Shown here: positions 28,595 to 37,013 of the stretch, piece by piece
Position numbering within the stretch: position 1 is the first letter of the stretch
Layout: each line of letters opens with the position of its first letter
Origin: Desulfosarcinaceae bacterium
Lineage (GTDB): Bacteria; Desulfobacterota; Desulfobacteria; Desulfobacterales; Desulfosarcinaceae
DNA: 64,000 bases
Direction: 5' to 3'
Assembly: GCA_030066015.1 (NCBI GenBank)
Contig: JASJCL010000037.1
Location: forward strand, 1-64,000
Position numbers and translations under genes: made by a program
Notes under the pieces: generated by a model
The model's database searches: none
What the model was told of the DNA's origin: nothing
What the model saw: the letters and a program-made list of their open reading frames with translations, nothing else

Positions 28595-29365
28595 ATGGAT
28601 CTGGCAACCGTTCTCGGACTGGTCAGCGGCAGTATTCTCATCCTGATCTCCATTCTGATGGGAGGCAGTGCGGGTATCTTCTTCAATGTCCCGGGGCTAC
28701 TGATTGTGGGCGGCGGCACTATCGCGGCCACTTTCATTAAATTCAAGATGGGAGACGTCATCGGTTCCATCAACGTCGCCATGAAGGCTTTCCTCCAGAA
28801 AATGGAAAGCCCCGAAAACATTATCAACGAGATGGTGAATTTCACCCGTATCGCCAAAAAGGAGGGACTCATCGCCTTGGAAAAGGAGACGCCGACCGAC
28901 GAGTTCTCCGCCAAGGCGCTGCGCTATCTCTCCGACGGCTATGATGAAGGTCTCATCGAGGATATGCTCAACAAGGACATTCGATTGACCCTCCAGCGCC
29001 ATATGACAGGTCAGAGCGTGTTCAAGAGCATGGGAGACGCTGCCCCGGCCTTTGGAATGATCGGTACCCTCATCGGACTGGTGCAGATGCTGGCATCTAT
29101 GGAGGATCCATCCACAATTGGCCCGGCGATGGCCGTCGCCCTGCTGACCACCATGTACGGTGCCGTTATCGCCAATCTGATATGCCTACCTCTGGCGGAC
29201 AAACTGGCGCTGAACAGCGAAAAAGAGAAGCTGAATAAGAGCATTATTCTCGAAGCCGCCATCGCCATCAATCGCGGGGTCAGCCCCATGGTACTGGAAG
29301 AGTCCTTGAAGATTTTCCTCTCCCCTAAGAATCGCGACAAGGTCGTGGAAGAAGCGGAAGAATAG
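28595..29365 (+). CDS. motA: flagellar stator protein MotA/PomA (set 1)
   Basis: A 256-residue inner-membrane stator subunit with four transmembrane helices: two near the N-terminus (about 5-50), then a large cytoplasmic loop, then two helices around SMGDAAPAFGMIGTLIGLVQML and GPAMAVALLTTMYGAVIANLICLPLADKL. These are the conserved MotA helices 3 and 4. It would conduct ions with its MotB partner, which begins 3 bases after the stop. The sequence is closer in style to PomA (sodium) than to E. coli MotA, but ion choice cannot be proven. It is encoded downstream of the HD-GYP regulator, away from the main cluster, on the opposite strand. Confidence 0.93.
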   Translation: MDLATVLGLVSGSILILISILMGGSAGIFFNVPGLLIVGGGTIAATFIKFKMGDVIGSINVAMKAFLQKMESPENIINEMVNFTRIAKKEGLIALEKETPTDEFSAKALRYLSDGYDEGLIEDMLNKDIRLTLQRHMTGQSVFKSMGDAAPAFGMIGTLIGLVQMLASMEDPSTIGPAMAVALLTTMYGAVIANLICLPLADKLALNSEKEKLNKSIILEAAIAINRGVSPMVLEESLKIFLSPKNRDKVVEEAEE

Positions 29366-29368
29366 CCC

Positions 29369-30124
29369 ATGGGCGCCCCCGCCGACAACTGTCCGCCCTG
29401 TGAGAAAGGCGCTCCGAGGTGGGTCACCACCTTTGGGGACCTGATGAGCCTCTTGCTCTGTTTCTTTGTCCTTTTGCTATCTTTTTCCGAAATGGATAGA
29501 GCGAAGTATAAGCAGGTGGCCGGTTCGATGGAGAAAGCGTTTGGCGTCCAGCGACGTACCCGCGTTATGGAATCTCCCAAAGGGATCAAGATGATCGCGC
29601 GCGATTTTGACCAAGAGGTGATCGCCACGCGCTTGAAAGAGGAGATCGGCCGTGAACTGGAAGAAGCGTTCAAGAATGATCTCTACGATGTGCGGGATCA
29701 ACTGGACGTCGGACTGGAACAGGACAATCTCGTTATTCGCATGATGGGTGAAAGCACCTTCGACTCCGGCAGCGCCGACATCCGAAAGCCGACCCAACCA
29801 CTATTGAAAAAGATCGGTCAGATCATTGCCAAGGCCAACAAGGATATTATCATCGCCGGCCACACTGACAATGTGCCGATTCACAGGGGACGGGGGACCT
29901 ATACCTCCAACCTGCGTCTCTCCATCGCCCGCGCTGCGGCTGTCGCAGAACTGCTTCTCGCCAGCAGCGAGATCGACCCTGCTCGACTCTCCACCATGGG
30001 CTTCGGCGAATACCGGCCCATCGCGGACAATGCCACCGCGGCTGGGCGTCAGAAAAACCGTCGTGTCGAAATCATCGTGGGGAAGATTCCCCAGACCCTT
30101 CCGGCAAACGCACCGCTCCCATAG
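29369..30124 (+). CDS. motB: flagellar stator protein MotB/PomB (set 1)
   Basis: A 251-residue partner of the upstream MotA. The single transmembrane helix (about 18-40) carries the ion-binding Asp24 in RWVTTFGDLMSLLLCFFVLLLSFSEMD, which resembles PomB. A plug/linker follows. The OmpA-like peptidoglycan-binding domain (about 130-245) contains IIAGHTDNVPIHRG, NLRLSIARAAAVAELL and NRRVEIIVGK. Both key features for a working stator are present. The gene ends 94 bases before flgL, convergent across a hairpin terminator. Confidence 0.94.
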   Translation: MGAPADNCPPCEKGAPRWVTTFGDLMSLLLCFFVLLLSFSEMDRAKYKQVAGSMEKAFGVQRRTRVMESPKGIKMIARDFDQEVIATRLKEEIGRELEEAFKNDLYDVRDQLDVGLEQDNLVIRMMGESTFDSGSADIRKPTQPLLKKIGQIIAKANKDIIIAGHTDNVPIHRGRGTYTSNLRLSIARAAAVAELLLASSEIDPARLSTMGFGEYRPIADNATAAGRQKNRRVEIIVGKIPQTLPANAPLP

Positions 30125-30146
30125 TGCCGTCTTGTGACGGTACCCA

Positions 30147-30177
30147 CAAAAAAAGCCCGGTGCTTCGAACCGGGCCT
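30147..30177 (-). terminator. intrinsic terminator of the flagellar cluster (after flgL)
   Basis: GCCCGGT (30155-30161) pairs with ACCGGGC (30169-30175). Read on the minus strand, the stem is followed by seven T residues, a classical Rho-independent terminator for flgL. On the plus strand, only TTT follows, so it may weakly stop motB too. Confidence 0.85.
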
Positions 30178-30217
30178 TTCCAGGGTTGGGTGCGTCCTTG
30201 TGGCCGCTACGGTTTGA

Positions 30218-31078
30218 TCAGGATAAGAACTGCATCAAATTGGGCTGAATGATTTTGGCGGAAGTGGCCAGAGAGGTTTCATAGGCCGTCTGCAGCGCCT
30301 GGAGTTCGACGATCACTTCGGCCGGATCGACGTCTTCGATGCTGGAGAGCATATTCTCCACATTGACCTTATACGTGCCCCAATGGGCGTCGGTCAGTTC
30401 GAGTCGTTGATATGCCGCCGATGCCTGCGCCCGTACTGTTTCAAGATGATCGATCACCTCGTTGAGGGGCGCTGCGTGGGAGGCGATATCGGCGGCGGTA
30501 CCGCTGGTAAGGTCGGTGCTCAGCTGGTCGAGAACGGCGAAAACGTCGTGGGCGCCCTGGAAAATGTCTGAGCCGTCCGTCTTCAGATCGATCTGGATGT
30601 TGTTGGCGATGCTATAGGCCTTCTCACCGCCATCGCCCACATAGGTGCCATCGCTGAGAAAGGGTTCGGTACCGGTCTGGTATCCCCCGAAGATATAGTC
30701 ATCGCCCATCTTTGAATTGGCCAATTGGAGGATCTCTTCGCGAATATCGGATACCTGTTCGGCATAGAGGAGACGATTATCCACATTGGTGTCCAGCGAC
30801 ATGTCCACCGCCTGCTGGAGGAGCTTCTCCACCGTGTCGAAAATTGTCTCGTCGTGCTCGATCCGCATGCGCGCCTCTTTGATATTGGTCTGGTATTGCT
30901 CGATGGCGGCGATCGTCTTGCGGTGGCGCAGGGCTTGCCCGATGCCGATGGGATCATCCGAAGCCGAATTGATCCGTTTGCCGGTGTAGACTTCACGTTG
31001 CTTGCGAACGATCTGCTCCGTCTGTCGAAATAGGTTGGCGGTGATATTGTCCGCCAGCATTTTATTGCTTACGCGCAT
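30218..31078 (-). CDS. flgL: flagellar hook-filament junction protein FlgL
   Basis: FlgL (HAP3), 286 residues, joins hook to filament outside the cell. The N-terminal flagellin-like helix MRVSNKMLADNITANLFRQ, YTGKRINSASDDPIGIGQAL and the C-terminal VIVELQALQTAYETSLATSAKI are typical. The 40-residue terminal D0 helices frame a variable middle with YIFGGYQTGTEPF. It directly follows flgK (23 bases) and is the last gene of the minus-strand cluster. csrA/fliW, often found next, are absent. Confidence 0.95.
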   Translation of the reverse strand: MRVSNKMLADNITANLFRQTEQIVRKQREVYTGKRINSASDDPIGIGQALRHRKTIAAIEQYQTNIKEARMRIEHDETIFDTVEKLLQQAVDMSLDTNVDNRLLYAEQVSDIREEILQLANSKMGDDYIFGGYQTGTEPFLSDGTYVGDGGEKAYSIANNIQIDLKTDGSDIFQGAHDVFAVLDQLSTDLTSGTAADIASHAAPLNEVIDHLETVRAQASAAYQRLELTDAHWGTYKVNVENMLSSIEDVDPAEVIVELQALQTAYETSLATSAKIIQPNLMQFLS

Positions 31079-31101
31079 GGGTACCCTCTTCCTCGGCGTC
31101 C

Positions 31102-32490
31102 TTAGGTCATCGCTATCAGCGTTTCGAGAAGTTCGTCTACCGTGCTGACCATCTTGGCGGCGGCGTTGTAGGCGTTCTGGTACTTCACCAAATTGACCAT
31201 CTCCTCGTCCAAGGAGACACCGGAGACCTCTTCACGATAGCTTTCCATCTGACGGAGCATGGAGCTCTGATAGTCGTAATAGATATTGCTTTCCTGGGCG
31301 TAGCTGCCCGCGTCGCTGACCAGTGAGGCGTAGTAGCCCTGGAAACTGCTGCTCCCGATGGTGGCGGCATCCTGCAGAGCGGCGATAGCGGCGGCGTTGC
31401 GGGCATCGCCGGGCGCGTTCACCGCCTGGGCGGCAGCAATTAGGCCGTTGTCATTCTGGATATCTGTGTGTACAGCGATCGTGCGCGCATCGGTGCCGCT
31501 GAAGAAGTCGTTTCCCGTAGAAACCCCGTCGATGCCATAACCGGCAGTGTGCAGGGTGTTGACCTGTGAGATGATCTCACCGGCCAGCGTGTCCAGCCGG
31601 CCCCGGAAGTCGGGAATATAGGTATCCCGCACTTCGAGGTGACCCTTTAGATTGCCACCATCGATTTCGCCGGTGATGTCTTGGGCGGTTCCAGCGCTGT
31701 CCACCCAATAAAGATCGTGGAGTCCCGTGGTGACGTTGGTGCGGGTCTCCAGCTGCCAGGCGTTGACATTGTCCACCAGGGGCCTGCCCTCCCCCACCAT
31801 GACGTGCACAAACCCGTCACCATCCTCAAAGTAATTGATGTCGATCTTTTCGGAGAGGTCTTTTAGCAGCAGATCGCGTTCATCCCGATACTGGTTGGCG
31901 GTGTTGCCGGCCCCCTCGATGGAGGCGATCTTCCAGTTCAACTCGGCGATCTGCTCACTAATGGGATTGATTTCGTCCACCAGGCGCTGAACGGCATAGT
32001 CGGTCTCCGCCTGAAGCTGCTCGAGATCGGCGGCCATGCGGTTAAACGTGCCGGCCATGATCTCGCTGTTGGCCACGAGGGTGGTGCGTTCAACGTGCCC
32101 GGTGGGGTTGTTGGAGAGATCCTGCCATGAGCCCCAGAACATCGACAGGGCATTGTTAATCCCGTAGCCTGACGCTTCGTCAAACAGCAGCTCGACCTTG
32201 GCGAGGCCATCCTTCTGCGTCTGCCAGCGGCCGAAATTCTGATTCTCGGTGACGATCTGAGACTCGAGGAATTGGTCGTAGATCCGCTGAACTTCGCGGC
32301 TCGCCTGAACCCCGCGGCCGAGCTGGCCGCCGTCGGAACGGGTCGGTTCGCTCTGCTCCATATGCACCCGTTGACGCGAATAACCGGGCGTGTTGACATT
32401 GGCGATATTGTTACCGGTAACGGCGATCGCCTTCTGCTGGGTGGCCAGCGCAGTGCGGCCTACATCCAACATTCCATAAATATTCGGCAT
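31102..32490 (-). CDS. flgK: flagellar hook-associated protein 1 FlgK
   Basis: FlgK (HAP1), 462 residues, is the first hook-filament junction protein, exported by the flagellar type III system with FlgN as chaperone. The N-terminal GRTALATQQKAIAVTGNNIANVNTPGYSRQRV and C-terminal SGVSLDEEMVNLVKYQNAYNAAAKMVSTVDELLETLI are hallmark D0/D1 segments. The length is short compared with E. coli (about 547), reflecting a small variable domain. It follows flgN and precedes flgL, the usual arrangement. Confidence 0.96.
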   Translation of the reverse strand: MPNIYGMLDVGRTALATQQKAIAVTGNNIANVNTPGYSRQRVHMEQSEPTRSDGGQLGRGVQASREVQRIYDQFLESQIVTENQNFGRWQTQKDGLAKVELLFDEASGYGINNALSMFWGSWQDLSNNPTGHVERTTLVANSEIMAGTFNRMAADLEQLQAETDYAVQRLVDEINPISEQIAELNWKIASIEGAGNTANQYRDERDLLLKDLSEKIDINYFEDGDGFVHVMVGEGRPLVDNVNAWQLETRTNVTTGLHDLYWVDSAGTAQDITGEIDGGNLKGHLEVRDTYIPDFRGRLDTLAGEIISQVNTLHTAGYGIDGVSTGNDFFSGTDARTIAVHTDIQNDNGLIAAAQAVNAPGDARNAAAIAALQDAATIGSSSFQGYYASLVSDAGSYAQESNIYYDYQSSMLRQMESYREEVSGVSLDEEMVNLVKYQNAYNAAAKMVSTVDELLETLIAMT

Positions 32491-32527
32491 GGTCGGTCAC
32501 CCCTTCGGTTGCGGCATCACGAATGCC

Positions 32528-33025
32528 CTAAGCGAGGCCGGAGAGCACCAGACCACCAGAACCGGCACCGGCCAGGTTTCCGTTGGACTGATAGGTCGGC
32601 TGAACATAGAGCTGACGACTCAATAAACGCAGCGCATCGTCGGTCAGCCCCCTGCAATGCTGCAACATCTTCCGGTGCTGATGGTTGCAACGCTCCATGG
32701 TTCGGGTGGCGGCAGCCAAATCGCGACGACAATTTTCCAGAGAATCGGCGAACTTCTGCGGCGCTGAAGCGATTAAGGCCTTGAGACTCGGCGAGTCACC
32801 TGGCGGGCCATGAGCCGCCAACCAATCGGAGCGCTCCCGTTCCAGGCGTTGGAGTTGGCGCACCAATTGTTGCTTTTCGCTAAGTAGTCGGTTGAATACG
32901 GTCAGATCCGATTTGGGGAGGGCGCCGGCTTCTTTATCAATAAGGTCTGCAAGTTCCCGGTAGAGGTGAAGCTCCGCCTTGAGCAATTCGATCAAGCGGG
33001 TCCATTGGGGGGGGGTGGCTTCCAT
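32528..33025 (-). CDS. flgN: FlgN-type flagellar export chaperone
   Basis: A 165-residue, mostly helical protein, probably the chaperone for FlgK and FlgL. Features are position between flgM and flgK, length near 140-170, an N-terminal helix with LIELLKAELHLYRELADLIDKEAGAL, and LTVFNRLLSEKQQLVRQLQRLERERSDWL, the FlgN pattern. The ATG at 33025 is preceded by GTG (33028) and by AAAGGAG further up; either may initiate. The upstream in-frame extension overlaps a 13-bp hairpin and is not used. Confidence 0.8.
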   Translation of the reverse strand: MEATPPQWTRLIELLKAELHLYRELADLIDKEAGALPKSDLTVFNRLLSEKQQLVRQLQRLERERSDWLAAHGPPGDSPSLKALIASAPQKFADSLENCRRDLAAATRTMERCNHQHRKMLQHCRGLTDDALRLLSRQLYVQPTYQSNGNLAGAGSGGLVLSGLA

Positions 33026-33053
33026 CACGATATGGACATCTCCTTTGGGTCCG

Positions 33054-33084
33054 CCCCGGCCTGTTCCTGCAGAACAGGCCGGGG
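33054..33084 (-). other. perfect 13-bp hairpin between flgM and flgN
   Basis: CCCCGGCCTGTTC (33054-33066) pairs with GAACAGGCCGGGG (33072-33084) around CTGCA. On the minus strand it sits about 30 bases before the flgN start, with the AAAGGAG ribosome-binding site between. There is no T-tract in the sense direction. It may act as an RNA processing or attenuation site separating flgM from flgN-flgK-flgL expression. Confidence 0.55.
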
Positions 33085-33166
33085 GTTTGTTGCTGATCCA
33101 TTTCGGTGTCAAGCAGGTCGACGTGAATGGGGAGATGCCATCAGGTACTCGGTTTCAACGGGTGCT

Positions 33167-33505
33167 TTAGGCTTTCAAGTCAATCCGTTTCATCACCTGA
33201 GCATTCATGAAGGCCTCGTCGAGCATGTGCCCGGCGGTTTTTTCACCATTCACGGTGTAAGTTCCTTTGTCCACTTGGGTCGAAATTTCATCGACCAGTT
33301 CAGTGCGGATCTCGGGCATCTCCTTGAGAACGGTCATGGCCTGCTGGACCTCCTTGGCCTGACCGGATAATTCAACGCGGTCGGATTGAAAGCCCGCCGT
33401 CGCGGTGTCGGTTTTCTGCTGCGACTGCGCCTCCGATGGTCGGCTGCCAGCGGTCTGCAGATATGCATTTACGCTTAAGTTGGAATTGGAACTGGATATT
33501 TCCAT
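33167..33505 (-). CDS. flgM: anti-sigma-28 factor FlgM
   Basis: A 112-residue protein that binds FliA and holds late flagellar genes off until it is exported through the finished hook-basal body. The disordered N-terminus (Ser/Asn/Gln rich) and C-terminal half are typical: DRVELSGQAKEVQQAMTVLKEMPEIRTELVDEISTQVDKGTYTVNGEKTAGHMLDEAF matches the FlgM consensus (VKLS..A..., R.e.V..ik..i..G.Y.vd...iA..ml). ATG at 33505 was chosen over an upstream TTG. It lies after flgJ and before flgN. Confidence 0.92.
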   Translation of the reverse strand: MEISSSNSNLSVNAYLQTAGSRPSEAQSQQKTDTATAGFQSDRVELSGQAKEVQQAMTVLKEMPEIRTELVDEISTQVDKGTYTVNGEKTAGHMLDEAFMNAQVMKRIDLKA

Positions 33506-33660
33506 TGCATACCCCCACAAAGATTACCAATTTCGGCGAAAGTGGCGACAAAAGCCCTTCGCCTTGTAAAACCAATTGTCACTCCAGTCAGATAGTCCAA
33601 TCCGCGGTCCCATCTGGCTGGTTCTCTTGCATGATGTATCGGTAACCTATGGGGGATCCT

Positions 33661-34020
33661 TTAATCTTTAGTTTCCGCCTTGTCCGCCTGGGCTGCCCGC
33701 ACGTGCTCAAAAAGCAGCCGTGAAATTCCCAAGCCACCGCCGGCCGCCATCTCTTGACCCAACTCTGCATCGAGCATTTCGCTGTACATCTGTTCCGCCG
33801 AACCACCGCTGAACATGCCATCTTTTGGTATGGTGGCGCGCATCTGCTTGAGCATCTGCTGCAGGAACAGCGCTTCGAAGCTGTCGCAGGCTTGCTTGAG
33901 TTGGGTCAACTGCTGGTCTTGCGGTGTTTTCTGAGCTGTGGGCGCTTCCTTCGGGCTTCGATTGACGTATTGCGCCTGCCGCAGATACGGCATCTGCATC
34001 CGCGATATGCCGTCGGCCAT
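33661..34020 (-). CDS. flgJ: FlgJ-type rod-binding protein, single domain
   Basis: A 119-residue protein matching only the N-terminal rod-binding half of FlgJ: LKQACDSFEALFLQQMLKQMRATIPKDGMFSGGSAEQMYSEMLDAELGQEMAAGGGLGISRLLFEHV. The C-terminal peptidoglycan hydrolase of enterobacterial FlgJ is absent, as in many non-enteric bacteria. A separate lytic enzyme must therefore open the wall; none is in the window. The start overlaps the flgI stop by one base. A 155-base gap follows before flgM. Confidence 0.9.
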   Translation of the reverse strand: MADGISRMQMPYLRQAQYVNRSPKEAPTAQKTPQDQQLTQLKQACDSFEALFLQQMLKQMRATIPKDGMFSGGSAEQMYSEMLDAELGQEMAAGGGLGISRLLFEHVRAAQADKAETKD

Positions 34021-35162
34021 CAGATCACCTCCAGTTCAGCCTGCAGGGCACCGGCGGCTTTGATCGCTTGAAAAATGGCCACCAGATCACGCGGTGTCAC
34101 ACCCAAAGCGTTGAGGGCTTTGACCACTTCGCCGATGCTGACACCCTCGTTCAACACCACCAGTCGGTTGTCATCCTCCTGAACACTGATGCTCGTGTTG
34201 GGAGCGACGATGGTTTCCCCTTCGGAGAATGGCGCCGGCTGCGACACGTCGACGCCCTCCTTAATAACGATGCTCAAATTGCCATGGGCGATGGCGATCG
34301 TGGAGATGCGTACCTGGTCCCCCATGACGACGGTGCCAGTGCGTTCGTTAATGACCACTTTGGCCATCTGATCCGGCGTCACCGAGAGACCTTCGAGCAG
34401 GGCCACCAGACTGACCACGTTGTTGATATACTTCTCCGGCACCTGCACCTCCACCGTCCCGGCGTCAGGCGCGCGAGCGATATTGCCGTAGAACACCCCA
34501 TTGATGGCGTCCGTCACGCGGGCCACAGTGGTAAAATCCGGCTGGTGCAGCGCCAAGGTCAGCTTGCGGCGCGCATTGAAGTCATTGACCACCTCACGTT
34601 CGATGAGGGCGCCTCCGACAACGCGTCCAACGGTGGGAAAATTCTTCTGTGCCTTCCCGCCGGCGCCGCTGGCGGAGAAGCCGCCCGTATTGACCGGCCC
34701 TTGGGCTACGGCGTATACATTGCCATTGACAGCCTTCAGTGGCGTCAGCAGCAAGGTTCCACCTTGCAGGTTTTCGGCATCGCCGATGGAATTGACCAGG
34801 GCGTCGATGCGCCCCCCGCTCCTGGCAAACGGGGGCAGTTCGGCGGTGACCATCACGGCGGCCACATTGGATACGGCGATATCGTCGGGGTTTACGGTGA
34901 CCCCCATCTTCTCCAACATGCTGGCCAGCGACTGGATGGTGAATTTGGATTTCTTGCCGTCCCCAGTGCCATCGAGGCCCACCACCAGCCCGTAGCCCAC
35001 CAATTGATTGTTGCGCACCCCTTTGATGTCCGCGATATCCTTGATGCGCACGGCTTGGGCGCCCGTCGCCCAAAGAAGGGTCAAGGCCAGCACTGCGACA
35101 AGCGTGAAGACAGAGCACCGCATGGGTTGCCTGCGGGTTTGGGTCAGATTATTGGGGTGCAT
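34020..35162 (-). CDS. flgI: flagellar P-ring protein FlgI
   Basis: FlgI, 380 residues, forms the periplasmic P ring around the rod. The signal peptide (about 14-37, SVFTLVAVLALTLLWATGAQA) leads into VRIKDIADIKGVRNNQLVGYGLVVGLDGTGDG, the family signature. FARSGGRIDALVNSIGDAENLQGGTLLLTPL and the C-terminal GEVVKALNALGVTPRDLVAIFQAIKAAGALQAELEVI complete it. The ATG at 35162, preceded by GAGGTG, was chosen; an ATG at 35123 is the alternative and would begin directly at the signal peptide. It is translationally coupled to flgJ. Confidence 0.97.
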   Translation of the reverse strand: MHPNNLTQTRRQPMRCSVFTLVAVLALTLLWATGAQAVRIKDIADIKGVRNNQLVGYGLVVGLDGTGDGKKSKFTIQSLASMLEKMGVTVNPDDIAVSNVAAVMVTAELPPFARSGGRIDALVNSIGDAENLQGGTLLLTPLKAVNGNVYAVAQGPVNTGGFSASGAGGKAQKNFPTVGRVVGGALIEREVVNDFNARRKLTLALHQPDFTTVARVTDAINGVFYGNIARAPDAGTVEVQVPEKYINNVVSLVALLEGLSVTPDQMAKVVINERTGTVVMGDQVRISTIAIAHGNLSIVIKEGVDVSQPAPFSEGETIVAPNTSISVQEDDNRLVVLNEGVSIGEVVKALNALGVTPRDLVAIFQAIKAAGALQAELEVI

Positions 35163-35239
35163 ACCTGAAATCACCTCGGGCTGGAAGATTAATAGAAGAT
35201 TGACGCTCGCCATGCGAACCCGCCGAGGCGCGCGTCTCA

Positions 35240-35989
35240 TTAAAACGGCCAAATTGCATCGATCGTCCGGGCCAACCAGCCTGGCCGCTGACGATCGTTG
35301 ATGATGCCGCTGCCGCTGTAAGCGATCTTGGCATCGGCGATGTAGTTGGACAGGACCACGTTCTCAGAAGAGATATCCCGGGGGCGCACGATGCCCGAGA
35401 GGGTGATCTCCTGCTTTTCGCGGTTGACCAACACCTCCCGTGACCCCATCACGATGAGATTGCCGTTGGGCAAAATGTCGACCACGCGCGCCGTAATGGT
35501 GGCGGTTAGATCGCCGCTGCGTTTGGTGGTGCCGCTACCATCGAAGTCACTCTCCACACCACCGGATACCCTTCCAAAGGGATTGAAAAAAGGGCTGTTG
35601 GCGGAGAAGTCGTTTTCGAGACCGAAGAAGTTGTTGACGGAAGCCGATACGGAACTGCTGCGACCGGTTTGGGTGGACGCCTTGTTGGTGGCGCTGGAGG
35701 ATTCGACGATGCGGATGGTGAGGATATCGCCGATGTGGCGTGCCTTCGGGTTGGTGAAGAGACTGCCGAAATTGTTTTGATCGGTCCACAGGGATCCCGC
35801 CTCGGGCGGATTGTAGGCGGCCGCATGCTCCCTTTCGAGATCCTGTTTCACCGCCAGAAGATCTCCGTCGAAGTTGGGATTTTGCTGGACGTTGATCTGG
35901 TTGGATGACCCCGTACTACATGCCATCAGGCCCATCAGGCCGATAATGAGGAGCGCCCTACCACAAATTGTCAGTCCATTGGTTTGCAT
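35240..35989 (-). CDS. flgH: flagellar L-ring lipoprotein FlgH
   Basis: FlgH, 249 residues, forms the outer-membrane L ring. It has a lipoprotein signal with lipobox LMAC (Cys24). The mature part has LWTDQNNFGSLFTNPKARHIGDILTIRIVESSSATNKASTQTGRSS and the C-terminal GSREVLVNREKQEITLSGIVRPRDISSENVVLSNYIADAKIAYSGSGII, the classical FlgH signatures. The ATG at 35989 has GGAGG upstream; a longer open frame upstream runs antisense-like through flgA and is not used. Presence of L and P rings shows a Gram-negative envelope. Confidence 0.97.
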   Translation of the reverse strand: MQTNGLTICGRALLIIGLMGLMACSTGSSNQINVQQNPNFDGDLLAVKQDLEREHAAAYNPPEAGSLWTDQNNFGSLFTNPKARHIGDILTIRIVESSSATNKASTQTGRSSSVSASVNNFFGLENDFSANSPFFNPFGRVSGGVESDFDGSGTTKRSGDLTATITARVVDILPNGNLIVMGSREVLVNREKQEITLSGIVRPRDISSENVVLSNYIADAKIAYSGSGIINDRQRPGWLARTIDAIWPF

Positions 35990-36002
35990 ATTTGCCTCCA
36001 GA

Positions 36003-36995
36003 TCAAAACTGCACTTCAACGGTAGATGCATCCACAACGATTGCATAGACCTGTTTTTTAGAATCGGTATTCTCCACCCGGATGCGCTCCCCCTTGCGGC
36101 CCCGCTCCTTGGTGATCCCCTGAGCGGTGAGTTTGAGGGTGTCGGAGCTGGCCACCATTTGCACAAGGTCACCCCGCTGAACCACATAGGGGGCCTCCAG
36201 ATAGTCCTCTCGCAGAACGGTCTTGGGAAAGAGCTTGCGTTTCGTCCGCATGCCCACGGCTGCATCTATCCGAGTGATCGCGTTGGACGGGACTTCGGAG
36301 AGGTCCGTGGCCACGAGCTTGAGGTCGTCAGCGGCGATGGGCTGATGGCGGCCCAACGGTTTGGCCACCACCACTACCTGGCTGCGCACCTCTATGACGG
36401 CGGTGACCCAGACTCTTTTATAAAATTCACCGTTGGAGAAGATGGACACCGCCAGGGGCACACTGCCAAGGTACTTGCTGCCGCGAGAAGCCGTCACCTT
36501 GAGATCCGCTTTACCGGCAGGGATCGTCAGGCTTGCGAGCCCCCGAATCGTCTTGATACGGACGGCTTTTTTCGGCCATGGCATCTCCCGCTGAAGAAAT
36601 ACTGTCACCGCCGTCTTTATCCTGGCGGCTTCGAGGGTAGCACTTTTGCGCGTCACCTTGATCGGGCGGTCCATGTCGATATGAACGGCGGCTTTGTCGA
36701 TGCGGCGGCTTTTCAAACGTCGCAGGATCGCCGCGGCATCGATGGTCGTACTTCTACCCGGTTTGGGTGCAGGCCCCAGCACGATCTGCTCGACAGCCTG
36801 CCGCAGTGCTGCATTCTCGCCGATCACCTCGGCGACCTGACCCAACAGCAGGGTCTCCTGGGACACCGCCACAGCCTCATTGCCTCTAATCGTCAGGGAA
36901 GCCGCCGCAGCCATCTGCGCTGAATTGAGGATGGTGTACAAGAGCACGAGAAGCGCACCGCGCAGAAACGCGGTATGGGGAGACCGAATGGCCAT
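36003..36995 (-). CDS. flgA: flagellar P-ring assembly protein FlgA
   Basis: A periplasmic chaperone for P-ring assembly, 330 residues. A signal peptide (about 10-33) is followed by a variable N-terminal domain. The C-terminal SAF/ChapFlgA region has GRHQPIAADDLKLVATDLSEVPSNAITRIDAAVGMRTKRKLFPKTVLREDYLEAPYVVQRGDLVQMV and ends with RIRVENTDSKKQVYAIVVDASTVEVQF, a strong family match. It is longer than E. coli FlgA (219) because of the N-terminal domain. It lies 13 bases before flgH and 18 bases after flgG. Confidence 0.93.
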   Translation of the reverse strand: MAIRSPHTAFLRGALLVLLYTILNSAQMAAAASLTIRGNEAVAVSQETLLLGQVAEVIGENAALRQAVEQIVLGPAPKPGRSTTIDAAAILRRLKSRRIDKAAVHIDMDRPIKVTRKSATLEAARIKTAVTVFLQREMPWPKKAVRIKTIRGLASLTIPAGKADLKVTASRGSKYLGSVPLAVSIFSNGEFYKRVWVTAVIEVRSQVVVVAKPLGRHQPIAADDLKLVATDLSEVPSNAITRIDAAVGMRTKRKLFPKTVLREDYLEAPYVVQRGDLVQMVASSDTLKLTAQGITKERGRKGERIRVENTDSKKQVYAIVVDASTVEVQF

Positions 36996-37013
36996 TTAAT
37001 TAACGTTCATTCC

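Noticed and set aside
35990-36265. N-terminal extension of flgH into flgA
   Set aside because: It overlaps flgA coding sequence; the ATG at 35989 has GGAGG and leads directly into a lipoprotein signal.
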